Part shown: piece after piece, positions 48,206-58,498 of the stretch
How the letters are laid out: each line of letters opens with the position of its first letter
How positions within the stretch are numbered: position 1 is the stretch's first letter
Assembly (NCBI RefSeq): GCF_002564025.1
Contig: NZ_PDJH01000001.1
Span: forward strand, 1 to 64,000
Direction: 5' to 3'
DNA from: Flavimobilis soli
GTDB lineage: Bacteria > Actinomycetota > Actinomycetes > Actinomycetales > Cellulomonadaceae
Length of the DNA: 64,000 nucleotides
Program-made: the position numbers and the translations under genes
Notes under the pieces: generated by a model
What the model was told of the DNA's origin: nothing
Databases searched by the model: none
What the model saw: the letters and a program-made list of their open reading frames with translations, nothing else

Positions 48206-50128
48206 ATGAGCGAGCAGCACGCCACTCCGACACCGGACCAGCACGGCTATCCGCCGCCCGCGGCGGCCACCGACCAGATCGACCTGACCGACGCCCCCGC
48301 CCCGGCGAAGCCGTTCGAGGGCGTCCCTGACTCGGACTACGTCCGCGACGTCATCAGCGCCCTGCTGCTCCTCGTCTCGCTCCAGCTCGTCTGGAACGGC
48401 GAGGGCAACACGGCGTCGGGCATCGCCTGGGTGCTCGCACCGACGCTCCTGTCGGTCGTGTCGCTCGCGCTGCCGTACCTCGCGCGCTTCGGCGCGTTCC
48501 CCACATCGTGGACGGTCCACACGACGCGCCGAGCGCGCGTCCTGCTCAACCTGCCGTACGTCCTCGCGGTCGTCGCGCAGGTCGTGATCGATGCTTCCGT
48601 GCGTTCGCGCCTCGAGGCGGTCGGCGCCGCTGCCGCGCTCGGTCTCGCGGGTGCGCTGCTCGCGGCGACGCCGCGGGCGAGCGAGCTCGGCCCGGTCGAG
48701 CAGGACCGCGCCGTGACGTCGACGTGGTCGCGCGTCGCTGCGCTCCTCGCGGCGCTGTCGGGCGTCGGGCTCCTCGCCTGGCTCGTGCTGTACGTCGTCG
48801 AGATGACCTCCCGCACGACGTCGGGCAGCCGCACGGACGTCATCCTCGCCCTCGTCGCGACGGTGCTCGTCGCTCTCGCCCTGCTGATCCCGGTCCTCGC
48901 GGCTGCGCTCGGCCGCACGGTCGCGTGGTCGCGCGCGCTCGTCGCGCTCGCCGTGGCGCACCTCCTCGTCCTGTTCGTGACGGACGGTGACCAGGTGAGG
49001 TCCGTCGTCGAGACCGTCCACCCGATCCGCGACGTCGCCTTCCTGCCGAGCGGCTTCGGACTCTTCCTGCTGCCCGCGGTCGCGGTGATCGCCGCGAGCC
49101 CTGCGGTCCGCCGTCGCACGTCCCAGAACCCTGCCGTCGCCTGGTTCGACTCCGTGCGGGTGACGCTCCTGCTGCAGGCGCTGCTCGCCGTCGTCCTCGC
49201 GGTCGCGAGCGTCCTGCAGATCTGGGTCGGCAACGGTCGCGTCGCCGACCTCGTCCCGGCTGCGGTCGTGCTCCTGCTGATCGCTGGCCTCGCCCTCGGG
49301 GCCCTGTCGACCGTCGGCCGCAAGAGCCCCGCCGACGCGCGCGGCACGGTGCTCGTGCTCATGGGCGCCTCCCTCGTCACGGGCTGCGTCCTGCTGGGCA
49401 TGGACGGCGGCCCGCTCAGCGCGTTCCTGCCGTTCCTCGTGATCCGTCTTGCGGTCGCGCTCGTCCTGCCGGCCGCAGTGTTCCTCGCCCTCACCGTCCC
49501 GGACCCTGTCCGCGAGTACCTCGCGGCGAACCCGCGCACGCCCCGGCCCGGGGACGGCGCGGCCGCGTACCGCTGGTCCCCGCGCCCGGAGAGGGTGCAC
49601 GCCTCGCGCCCTGCCCCTGCGCCCGCGCAGCAGTCGTACCCGACGGCCGTGAGCGGCCACGAGGCCGCCTACCCGCCGGCTCCGCAGGCCGCGCAGCCGC
49701 CCGCTCAGAGCTCGCCGACGGCACCGGGACTCGCGCCGGACGCGAGCGGCTACGGCATGGTGCCGACCGACGGCGCCTCCCCGGTCCAGCCTGCCGGGGT
49801 CGCCTCGGAGCAGGAGACGACGGTCATCCCTGCCGCGACGGACACGGACATCGGGGCCCCCGAGGCGCACGAGATCGTCTCTCCCACCGAGAAGGTCGCG
49901 CTGAGCGACCCGATCGACCAGCTGGGCCGCGAGGAGGGTGGCTTCACGTGGGCTCAGGCGGCCGACCCGACGACGCCCGCCGCGACGCTCGCTCAGATCG
50001 TCCAGGACGCCCCGAGCCTCAGGGCGGCCGTTGCGTCCAACCCAACGACCTACCCGGCCCTGCTCGAGTGGCTCGCACAGCTGGGCGACCCGGAGGTCGA
50101 CGCGGCGCTCGCCGCACGGGTGAACTGA
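48206..50128 (+). CDS. Polytopic membrane protein with C-terminal leucine-rich-variant domain
   Basis: A 640-residue protein with about ten hydrophobic segments (residues 45-430), a Pro/Ala/Gln-rich linker, and a C-terminal 54-residue domain starting AADPTTPAATLAQIV and ending DPEVDAALAAR. The same domain begins the next protein (31 of 54 positions identical by my count). It looks like an LRV (variant leucine-rich repeat) unit. GAAAGAAG precedes the start. No enzymatic motif; a membrane-scaffold role paired with the next gene is an inference. Confidence 0.8.
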   Translation: MSEQHATPTPDQHGYPPPAAATDQIDLTDAPAPAKPFEGVPDSDYVRDVISALLLLVSLQLVWNGEGNTASGIAWVLAPTLLSVVSLALPYLARFGAFPTSWTVHTTRRARVLLNLPYVLAVVAQVVIDASVRSRLEAVGAAAALGLAGALLAATPRASELGPVEQDRAVTSTWSRVAALLAALSGVGLLAWLVLYVVEMTSRTTSGSRTDVILALVATVLVALALLIPVLAAALGRTVAWSRALVALAVAHLLVLFVTDGDQVRSVVETVHPIRDVAFLPSGFGLFLLPAVAVIAASPAVRRRTSQNPAVAWFDSVRVTLLLQALLAVVLAVASVLQIWVGNGRVADLVPAAVVLLLIAGLALGALSTVGRKSPADARGTVLVLMGASLVTGCVLLGMDGGPLSAFLPFLVIRLAVALVLPAAVFLALTVPDPVREYLAANPRTPRPGDGAAAYRWSPRPERVHASRPAPAPAQQSYPTAVSGHEAAYPPAPQAAQPPAQSSPTAPGLAPDASGYGMVPTDGASPVQPAGVASEQETTVIPAATDTDIGAPEAHEIVSPTEKVALSDPIDQLGREEGGFTWAQAADPTTPAATLAQIVQDAPSLRAAVASNPTTYPALLEWLAQLGDPEVDAALAARVN

Positions 50129-50140
50129 TCCAAGACCCGA

Positions 50141-50171
50141 CACAGGGGGCGCCTTCCGGGCGCCCCCTGTG
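50141..50171 (+). terminator. Terminator between the two LRV-domain genes
   Basis: CACAGGGGGCGCC (50141-50153), loop TTCCG, GGCGCCCCCTGTG (50159-50171): perfect 13-bp stem, 12 bases after the upstream stop. Confidence 0.8.
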
Positions 50172-50240
50172 GCAGCATGGGCACGCCTGACGAGACGTCG
50201 AGCCGGACGCGCGTGTCCGTACGACAGGGGAGAGCACGAC

Positions 50241-52172
50241 ATGACCGACCAGATCCAGCAGCAGGCCGCGGACCCGCGGACCCCGGGCGAGACGCTCGCC
50301 CGCATCGCCTACGAGCGGCCTGACCTCCGCGCCACGATCGCCGCGAACCCCGCGGCCTACCCGGAGCTGCTGACGTGGCTCGGTGCCTTCAACGACCCGC
50401 AGGTGAACGCCGCGATCGCGGCCCGCACGTCCGCTCCCGCGGCCGGTGCGGCGCCGGTGCAGCCCGGCGGCGGGCAGGGCTGGGACCCGAACGCTCAGCA
50501 GCCTGCCGCGCAGGCGTGGTCTGCGCCCCAGCCCCAGCCCCAGCCCGGCGCAACAGCCTGGCAGGGACAGCCTGGCGCCTTCGCCGGTGCGGGGGAACCG
50601 GGTGTCGTCAGCTACGACTCCGGCGTGCCCGAGCGTCGTTCGCGCCGTGGGCTCGTCGTGGGCGGCGCTGTCGCTGCGGGCGTCCTCGTCCTGGGCGGTG
50701 GCGCCTGGGCCGCCAAGACCTTGATCTTCGACAAGATCGGCGGCTCCGAGTCGCCCGAGGCGGCTGTCACCAAGCTTGTCGAGAGCGCCACCGAGAAGGA
50801 CATCCTCTCGATGTACGGCTCGCTGTCGCCCGCCGAGGTGAGCCACCTCAAGGCGCAGTACGACACGTTCGTCGCGAACGCCGAGGGCAACGACGAGTAC
50901 CAGTCCGCCCTCGACAGCTACCAGGCGATCCTCGACGCCGTCACGCTCGACGTGACCGGCCTCGAGGTGCGGTCCGAGTCGATCGCGGAGGGCGTCTCGA
51001 AGGTCTACCTCGACGCCGGCACGTTCTCCCTCGACGGTGATACCGACAAGATCGCGACCGAGGTCGCGGACCTCTTCCACGAGTTCTCGTCGAGCGCCTT
51101 CAGCAGCATGTCCGGAAGCCTCCCGCTCGACATCCCCGACAAGGAGGAGATGAAGGCGGAGGTCAAGGAGGAGCTCGACCAGTCGCTGCCTGCGAAGGGC
51201 GACGTCGCGGACATCGAGGGTCAGAAGGCTTACGTCGTCGCGGTCGAGGAGGAGGGCGCCTGGTACGTCAGCCCGTACCTCACGGTCGCCGAGTACGCGC
51301 TCGAGAGCTCTGGCGGCACGCGCGGCACCCTCCCGGCGGCCTCGGCCGTCAAGGGCTTCGACTCTCCCGCGGCCGCTGCGTCTGGCCTCGTGGACGCGAC
51401 GCTCGCGTACGTGAAGGGCGGCAACCCGCAGGACCTCGCGGTCGCGCTCCCGCTCGCCGAGCGTCGTCTCGCGGCGCTGTACCTGCCCAAGCACGACGGC
51501 ACGGACGTCGCCGGCCTGACGATCGAGAACGGCTTCTCCGAGCGTTCGAAGGACGGCTCGGTCGCCAAGGTCGTGTTCGACGGCTTCAAGCTCACCTACA
51601 CCGATCAGGGCCAGTCCGCGAACGTCACGCTCAACCCGACCTGCGTCATCCTCGACGTCACGGGCACGGGCAAGGGCGAGGTCTGCGTCGACAAGGCTCC
51701 GCTCCTCAAGGAGATGGGCATGCAGGACGCAAGCCTGATCGCCCTCTCCGAGGGTGGCTCGTGGTTCCTCAGCCCCGTCTCGTCGCTCATCGACGCGTCG
51801 ACCGCCATGGGTAACGCCATGATCAAGCTCCAGAAGGAGGGCAAGCTCGACGACCAGGCCTGGATCGAGGAGCAGAGCGCCGCTCTCATGACCTACCTCC
51901 AGGAGCAGCCCGGTTTCGCGATGCTCGGCGCCCTCGGCGGTCTCCCGGGCACGAGCGAGTACCCCTACGAGGATGGCACGGACCTCGGCGACTGGAGCGA
52001 GGGCAACGACCTCGACGGCTGGGGCGAGGACTCGACCCTGGGCGACCTCCCGCAGGGTGACGGCACCGACGACATTTTCGGTGAGCTCTCCGACGAGGAG
52101 CTGGCCGACCTGTTCGGCGAGAACCTGAGCGAGGAAGAGATCGCCGACATGTTCCAGGGGGCCGGCCAGTAG
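50241..52172 (+). CDS. LRV-domain protein with single membrane segment
   Basis: A 643-residue protein. The N-terminal LRV domain (residues about 9-62, AADPRTPGETLARIA to DPQVNAAIAAR) is intracellular. It is followed by a Gln/Pro-rich linker, one membrane segment (about 137-158, GLVVGGAVAAGVLVLGGGAW), and an extracellular region of two related beta-rich repeats. Each contains a motif like EGGSWFLSP / EEGAWYVSP. The C-terminus is highly acidic (LSDEELADLFGENLSEEE). ATG 50241 has GGGGAG upstream. Function unknown. Confidence 0.8.
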   Translation: MTDQIQQQAADPRTPGETLARIAYERPDLRATIAANPAAYPELLTWLGAFNDPQVNAAIAARTSAPAAGAAPVQPGGGQGWDPNAQQPAAQAWSAPQPQPQPGATAWQGQPGAFAGAGEPGVVSYDSGVPERRSRRGLVVGGAVAAGVLVLGGGAWAAKTLIFDKIGGSESPEAAVTKLVESATEKDILSMYGSLSPAEVSHLKAQYDTFVANAEGNDEYQSALDSYQAILDAVTLDVTGLEVRSESIAEGVSKVYLDAGTFSLDGDTDKIATEVADLFHEFSSSAFSSMSGSLPLDIPDKEEMKAEVKEELDQSLPAKGDVADIEGQKAYVVAVEEEGAWYVSPYLTVAEYALESSGGTRGTLPAASAVKGFDSPAAAASGLVDATLAYVKGGNPQDLAVALPLAERRLAALYLPKHDGTDVAGLTIENGFSERSKDGSVAKVVFDGFKLTYTDQGQSANVTLNPTCVILDVTGTGKGEVCVDKAPLLKEMGMQDASLIALSEGGSWFLSPVSSLIDASTAMGNAMIKLQKEGKLDDQAWIEEQSAALMTYLQEQPGFAMLGALGGLPGTSEYPYEDGTDLGDWSEGNDLDGWGEDSTLGDLPQGDGTDDIFGELSDEELADLFGENLSEEEIADMFQGAGQ

Positions 52173-52198
52173 GGCGGTCTCACGACCTGGCAGTCATC

Positions 52199-52216
52199 CG
52201 TCTCGTGAACGAGACG
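52199..52216 (+). terminator. Small hairpin after the LRV gene
   Basis: CGTCTCG (52199-52205), tetraloop TGAA, CGAGACG (52210-52216). It may terminate the upstream gene before the leuA leader. Confidence 0.45.
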
Positions 52217-52238
52217 ACGCAGGCGCTGCGCAGAGGGG

Positions 52239-52244
52239 TACAGT
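52239..52244 (+). promoter_or_regulatory. -10 hexamer TACAGT for the leuA leader
   Basis: TACAGT, then GACACAC, then the leader-peptide ATG at 52252: leaderless spacing of 7 bases. Confidence 0.5.
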
Positions 52245-52251
52245 GACACAC

Positions 52252-52289
52252 ATGTGCTCGGCTGCGCAGCGCCTGCTGCTCCTTCCCTG

Positions 52290-52305
<16 letters not shown>
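52252..52305 (+). CDS. leuA leader peptide, four consecutive leucine codons
   Basis: Seventeen-codon peptide MCSAAQRLLLLPCRDEA. Leu8-Leu11 are CTG CTG CTC CTT. It lies upstream of leuA and runs into a strong hairpin whose left arm begins at codon 13. This is the arrangement of classical leucine attenuation. It is too short for gene finders. Confidence 0.8.
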
Positions 52306-54147
<1,842 letters not shown>

Positions 54148-54158
54148 CACCAGCACTC

Positions 54159-54196
54159 GACACCGGCCGGTCCCCGTACGGGGGCCGGCCGGTGTC
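54159..54196 (+). terminator. Terminator after leuA
   Basis: GACACCGGCCGG (54159-54170) pairs with CCGGCCGGTGTC (54185-54196), extended inward by CCCC/GGGG with a T-G wobble, loop GTAC. Confidence 0.85.
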
Positions 54197-54267
54197 GTCT
54201 GCGCGGAGGGACTGCGAAGGTGCGCGGCGCGCACCGGCTCCTGACCGCGCATGACACAGGGATGGCG

Positions 54268-54273
54268 GACAAT
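54268..54273 (+). promoter_or_regulatory. -10-like hexamer GACAAT for recO
   Basis: GACAAT, then GGTGGG, then GTG at 54280. Same hexamer as upstream of lepA. Confidence 0.4.
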
Positions 54274-54279
54274 GGTGGG

Positions 54280-55068
54280 GTGCCCCTGTACCGAGACGAA
54301 GCGATCGTCCTGCGCGCCCAGAAGCTGGGCGAGGCGGACCGCATCGTCACGCTCCTGACGCGCGAGCACGGCAAGGTGCGCGCGGTCGGCAAGGGCGTCC
54401 GCAGGACGTCGTCGCGCTTCGGTGCGCGCCTCGAGCCGTTCATGTACGTGGATCTCCAGCTCCACGTCGGGCGTTCCCTCGACGTCGTGACGCAGGCTGA
54501 CACGCTCGGCGCCTTCGCGCGGCCCGTGTGCGAGGACTACGCGCTGTACACCGCGGGCGCCGTCATGCTCGAGACCGCGGACAGGCTCGTGGCCGACGAG
54601 CGCGAGCCGTCGCTCCAGCAGTTCTGGCTGCTCGTCGGCGCCGTCCGGTCCCTCGCCGAGCGCCGCCAGGACCCGGGCCTGATCCTCGACTCCTACCTCC
54701 TGCGCGCCCTCGCAGTCGGTGGCTGGGCCCCAAGCTTCACCGAGTGCGCGCTGTGCGGCACGCCGGGGCCGCACCACGCGTTCTCGGTCGCGTCGGGCGG
54801 GGCCGTGTGCAGCCGCTGCCGCCCGCCCGGCTCGACCGCCCCAGCACCCGAGACGTTCGCGCTGCTCGCTGCGCTCCTCGCGGGCGACTGGGCGAACGCC
54901 GTGCGTGCGGAGGAGCGGCACCGCCGTGAGGCGAGCGGCCTCGTCGCCGCCTACAGCCAGTTCCACCTCGAGCGCACGCTCCGGTCCCTGCGCATGGTCG
55001 ACCGCGACGACCGCGGCCGCCCGACCTCACCGAACGTCCCCGTACACCGACCCGTGGAGGCCCGCTAG
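54280..55068 (+). CDS. recO: DNA repair protein RecO
   Basis: A 262-residue recombination mediator that loads RecA onto SSB-coated DNA. The OB-fold N-terminus is [20 protein letters not shown], standard when read from GTG 54280. ATG 54262 is an alternative that adds six residues. A four-Cys zinc site is visible (CALC and CSRC). Its TAG adjoins the uppS ATG. Confidence 0.95.
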   Translation: MPLYRDEAIVLRAQKLGEADRIVTLLTREHGKVRAVGKGVRRTSSRFGARLEPFMYVDLQLHVGRSLDVVTQADTLGAFARPVCEDYALYTAGAVMLETADRLVADEREPSLQQFWLLVGAVRSLAERRQDPGLILDSYLLRALAVGGWAPSFTECALCGTPGPHHAFSVASGGAVCSRCRPPGSTAPAPETFALLAALLAGDWANAVRAEERHRREASGLVAAYSQFHLERTLRSLRMVDRDDRGRPTSPNVPVHRPVEAR

Positions 55069-55887
55069 ATGGCCAGGTCCTCGTCCGCCGGCCCCGCAGG
55101 CACGCGCCAGCCGGTCGCGCCGCCCCCGCACCCCTCGGGAGAGGTCGCCCCGTCGATCCCGCCCGAGTTCGTGCCGCAGCACGTCGCCGTCGTCATGGAC
55201 GGCAACGGCCGGTGGGCCAACGCGCGCGGGCTGCCGCGCACGGCCGGCCACGCAGCGGGCGAGGCCGCGCTCCTCGACGTCGTCGCGGGCGCGATCGACA
55301 TCGGCGTCAAGCACGTGTCGGCGTACGCGTTCTCGACCGAGAACTGGAAGCGCTCGCCCGAGGAGGTGCGCTTCCTCATGGGCTTCTCGCGCGACGTCCT
55401 GCGCCGTCAGCGCGACACGCTCGACGAGTGGGGCGTCCGGGTGCGCTGGGCGGGCCGCCGGCCGCGGCTCTGGCGCTCGGTCATCGCGGAGCTGGAGGAG
55501 GCGGAGCGCCGCACCCGCGGCAACGGCGTCTGCACGCTGACGATGTGCGTCAACTACGGCGGACGGGCGGAGATCGCGGACGCGGCGAGGGCGATCGGCC
55601 GCGAGGTCGCGGCCGGGAGGCTGGACCCCGAGCGCATCACGGAGCGCACCGTGCAGCGGTTCCTCGACGAGCCCGACCTTCCCGACGTCGACCTGTTCCT
55701 GCGCAGCTCTGGTGAGCAGCGCACGTCGAACTTCATGCTGTGGCAGTCGGCGTACGCCGAGCTCGTGTTCTTCCCCGAGCCGTGGCCCGACTTCGACCGA
55801 CGCACGCTCTGGCGCGCCGTCGAGGAGTATGCGCGTCGCGACCGGCGCTACGGCGGCGCGGTCGACGCGCCCGTCGCCCCGGCCTGA
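55069..55887 (+). CDS. uppS: Isoprenyl transferase (undecaprenyl/decaprenyl diphosphate synthase)
   Basis: cis-Prenyltransferase of 272 residues making the polyprenyl carrier for cell wall synthesis. [15 protein letters not shown] bears the catalytic Asp, followed by [10 protein letters not shown] and the substrate-binding [20 protein letters not shown] (short motif [11 protein letters not shown]). The first 35 residues are Pro/Ala-rich. The last 40 bases overlap the convergent DedA gene. Chain length cannot be told from sequence; mycobacterial relatives make decaprenyl. Confidence 0.95.
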   Translation: MARSSSAGPAGTRQPVAPPPHPSGEVAPSIPPEFVPQHVAVVMDGNGRWANARGLPRTAGHAAGEAALLDVVAGAIDIGVKHVSAYAFSTENWKRSPEEVRFLMGFSRDVLRRQRDTLDEWGVRVRWAGRRPRLWRSVIAELEEAERRTRGNGVCTLTMCVNYGGRAEIADAARAIGREVAAGRLDPERITERTVQRFLDEPDLPDVDLFLRSSGEQRTSNFMLWQSAYAELVFFPEPWPDFDRRTLWRAVEEYARRDRRYGGAVDAPVAPA

Positions 55888-56414
55888 GCAGCGCGTCGCC
55901 GCGCACGCCGCCTGACGACGTGCACGGCGATCGCCGTGACGAGGGCGACCAGTGCGGCGAGTCCCCAGAGCGAGCCCGCGAACGCTGCGAGCAGCGAGGT
56001 CCACGCGGCCCACCCGATCGTCGCGTAGACGACGCCATGGGCCATGGAGCCGACGAGCATCGCCGGCAGGTAGCGGGCGAAGGGCATGCGGGTCACGCCG
56101 GCCGCAGTGTTCACGACGGTCTTGGTGCCGGGGAGCAGGTAGCTCGCGGGGACGATCGCGACGCCCCACCGGTGGATCGCCGCGATGCCACGCTCGGTGC
56201 CCCCGCCCTCGATCCACGAACGCAAGCGCGGGAAGCGGGTGGGGCGGACGTCGGCCGTCTGCGTGAGCGCGCGGGTCGCGATGCTGCGCGCGATCCAGTA
56301 GAACGCCTGGTTGCGGACGAACGCGATGCCGCCGAACGTCACGAACAGCACCCAGAAGGGGCTCGTGTGCGCGTCTGGCAGGAGCCCGGTCGTGACGTCG
56401 GCGGGGAGGATCAT
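55848..56414 (-). CDS. DedA family membrane protein (VTT domain)
   Basis: A 188-residue polytopic protein of the DedA/VTT family, implicated in lipid carrier flipping and membrane homeostasis. Motifs include [20 protein letters not shown], and [24 protein letters not shown] (key piece [10 protein letters not shown]). Start ATG 56414 overlaps the zur stop (ATGA), so it belongs to the zinc operon. Its end overlaps uppS by 40 bases on the opposite strand. DedA relatives translocate undecaprenyl phosphate, the very lipid produced by the UppS pathway. Confidence 0.9.
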   Translation of the reverse strand: MILPADVTTGLLPDAHTSPFWVLFVTFGGIAFVRNQAFYWIARSIATRALTQTADVRPTRFPRLRSWIEGGGTERGIAAIHRWGVAIVPASYLLPGTKTVVNTAAGVTRMPFARYLPAMLVGSMAHGVVYATIGWAAWTSLLAAFAGSLWGLAALVALVTAIAVHVVRRRARRRAAQAGATGASTAPP

Positions 56415-56797
56415 GCCTGGACGCAGGTCTCGCAGGTCCCGAACAGCTCGATCGTGTGCTCGATGTCGCGGAAGCCGTGGTTCTCGCCCACGAGCGCGGC
56501 CCATGCCTCGACGGTCGGGCCGTCGATCTCGACCGTGCGGCCGCACGAGCGGCACACGAGGTGGTGGTGGTGCTCGCGCCGCGCGCAGCGGCGGAAGAGG
56601 TTCTCGCCGTCGGCCGTGCGCAGGACGTCGACGTCCTCGCTCTCGGCGAGCGCCTGCAGGGCCCGGTAGACGGTCGCGAGGCCGATGCTCTCGCCGCGCG
56701 CGCCGAGCGCGTCGTGGAGCTGTTGGGCCGAGCGGAACTCGTCGGTCTGGCCGAGGGTGTCCCAGATGGCGGCGCGCTGCCGCGTCATACGTCTCAC
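56411..56797 (-). CDS. zur: Zinc uptake regulator Zur (Fur family)
   Basis: A 128-residue Fur-family repressor. The winged helix is TLGQTDEFRSAQQLHDAL and GLATVYRALQALAES; the zinc-sensing EHHHHLVCRSCGRTVEID and the structural C-x2-C pairs (CRSC, CETC) are present. GTG 56797 is preferred because GGAGG lies 4 bases upstream; ATG 56788 is an alternative. It is the fourth gene of the znuA-znuC-znuB-zur-dedA operon and probably represses it through the box at 59467-59488. Confidence 0.93.
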   Translation of the reverse strand: MRRMTRQRAAIWDTLGQTDEFRSAQQLHDALGARGESIGLATVYRALQALAESEDVDVLRTADGENLFRRCARREHHHHLVCRSCGRTVEIDGPTVEAWAALVGENHGFRDIEHTIELFGTCETCVQA

Positions 56798-57693
56798 GGT
56801 GCCTCCAGGATGACGTCGGACGTGACGTCCGGGTGCGGGTCGTGGTGCCCGCGCGTGCGCGCGAGCAGCGGGGTGACGACGGCGACGACGGCGTACACGG
56901 CGATCGCGAGGACGACGATCATCGCGCCGGGCGACACGGCGACCCAGTAGGTCAGCGACAGCCCGACGACGCAGATGACGACGCCCGTCATGATCGCGAG
57001 CCGCATCGTCCAGACGAACGACTTCGTCACGAGCTGCGCGATCGCGACGGGCACGATCATGAGCGCGGAGACGAGCAGGAGCCCGACGACCCGCATCGCG
57101 ACGGTCACGGTCAGCGCGGACATCACGGCGATCGCGATGTTGAGGAAGCGCACCGGCAGGCCGGACGCCCGCGCGAACTCCTCGTCCTGCGAGACGGCGA
57201 ACAGCGCGGTGCGCAGCCCGATGCCCAGGCCGAGGACGACGAGGGCGAGGACGGCGGTCAGGACGAGGTCCGTCGTCGTGACGACGGAGATCGAGCCGAA
57301 CAGATAGGCCATGAGGTTCGAGCTCTGGCCGCCCGCCAGCTCGATGATGAGCACGCCACCCGCGATGCCGCCGTAGAACAGCAGGGCGAGCGCGACGTCG
57401 CCGCTCGTGCGACCGCGCTCCCGCACGACCTCGATGCCGACCGCGCCGAGGACCGCGGTGACGACGGCACCGGGGATCGCGAGGGCGTCCTGCGGGACGA
57501 GCCCCATCGCGGCGCCGACGAGCCACCCGAGGGCGACGCCCGTCAGGGCGACGTGACCGATCCCGTCGCCGAGGAGCGACAGCTTGCGCTGGACGAGGTA
57601 CGTCCCCATGACGGGGGCCACGATGCCGACGAGCAGCGCCGCGAGGAGCGCGCGCTGCATGAGCGGCGTCTGGAGCATCTCGACGATCCCCAC
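56794..57693 (-). CDS. znuB: Zinc ABC transporter permease ZnuB
   Basis: Membrane subunit of 299 residues with about eight hydrophobic segments (RALLAALLVGIVAPVMGTYL and others). LLGDGIGHVALTGVALGW is the ABC-3 family motif. GTG 57693 has AAGGAG 7 bases upstream. Stop overlaps the zur start. Order znuA-znuC-znuB-zur is common in actinobacteria. Confidence 0.95.
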   Translation of the reverse strand: MGIVEMLQTPLMQRALLAALLVGIVAPVMGTYLVQRKLSLLGDGIGHVALTGVALGWLVGAAMGLVPQDALAIPGAVVTAVLGAVGIEVVRERGRTSGDVALALLFYGGIAGGVLIIELAGGQSSNLMAYLFGSISVVTTTDLVLTAVLALVVLGLGIGLRTALFAVSQDEEFARASGLPVRFLNIAIAVMSALTVTVAMRVVGLLLVSALMIVPVAIAQLVTKSFVWTMRLAIMTGVVICVVGLSLTYWVAVSPGAMIVVLAIAVYAVVAVVTPLLARTRGHHDPHPDVTSDVILEAP

Positions 57694-57694
57694 G

Positions 57695-58498
57695 TCAGGC
57701 TCCTTCGCTGAAGAGGTGCTCGGGCAGGACGGGCGGCAGGGAGCGGGGCTCCGGGTCGCCGTGCACGTGCACGTGGTCGTGGTCCGCGGCGTCGTGGCCG
57801 TGCGCGGCACGCGGTGGTGCGCCGTCGTGCACCACGCGACCGTGCCGCAGCACGACGGCGCGGGAGATCAGGTCGGCGAGCTCGCCGAGCTCGTGGAGCA
57901 CGACGACGATCGTGCGGCCGCTCGCGACGAGGCGCCGCAGCGTCGCGGCGAGCGCCTCCTGCGACGGGTGGTCGACGCCCGCGACGGGCTCGTCGAGGAT
58001 GAGCAGATCGGGGTCGCGCACGAGCGCGCGGGCGATCAGCACGCGCTGCTGCTGGCCGCCGGAGAGCTCTGTGACTGCCTGGTCGCGCCGGTGGGAGAGC
58101 CGCACCTCGGTGAGGGCCGCGTCGACGCGCGCGCGCCAGTCGCGCGGCTTGCGCAAGGAGCGGGACGTCAGGAGGCCCGACGCGACGATCTCGGCGACGG
58201 TCGCGGGGACGCCCGCGGACGCGCCGACCCGCTGGGGGACGTAGCCGATGCGGTCCCACGGCACGGCCGGCCCGAGCGGTGCGCCGAGGATCTCGACGCT
58301 GCCCTCCGTGACGGGCACGGCGCGCACGAGGGAGCGCACGAGCGTCGACTTGCCCGAGCCGTTGGTGCCGAGCACCGCGACGACCTTGCCACGTTCCACG
58401 CGCAGGTCGATTCCGTGCAGGATCTGGGATCCCTCGAGCCGTACGCCGAGGCCGCGGACGTCGAGCGCGGGGGTGGTGGTCTCAGTCGTGTCAGGCAC
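57695..58498 (-). CDS. znuC: Zinc ABC transporter ATPase ZnuC
   Basis: A 267-residue ATPase. Walker A is GTNGSGKST, signature LSGGQQQR, Walker B LLILDEPVAG, switch His in VLHEL. The C-terminal His-rich tail (HGHDAADHDHVHVHGD) is likely a zinc buffer or sensor. GTG 58498 overlaps the znuA stop region. Confidence 0.95.
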   Translation of the reverse strand: MPDTTETTTPALDVRGLGVRLEGSQILHGIDLRVERGKVVAVLGTNGSGKSTLVRSLVRAVPVTEGSVEILGAPLGPAVPWDRIGYVPQRVGASAGVPATVAEIVASGLLTSRSLRKPRDWRARVDAALTEVRLSHRRDQAVTELSGGQQQRVLIARALVRDPDLLILDEPVAGVDHPSQEALAATLRRLVASGRTIVVVLHELGELADLISRAVVLRHGRVVHDGAPPRAAHGHDAADHDHVHVHGDPEPRSLPPVLPEHLFSEGA

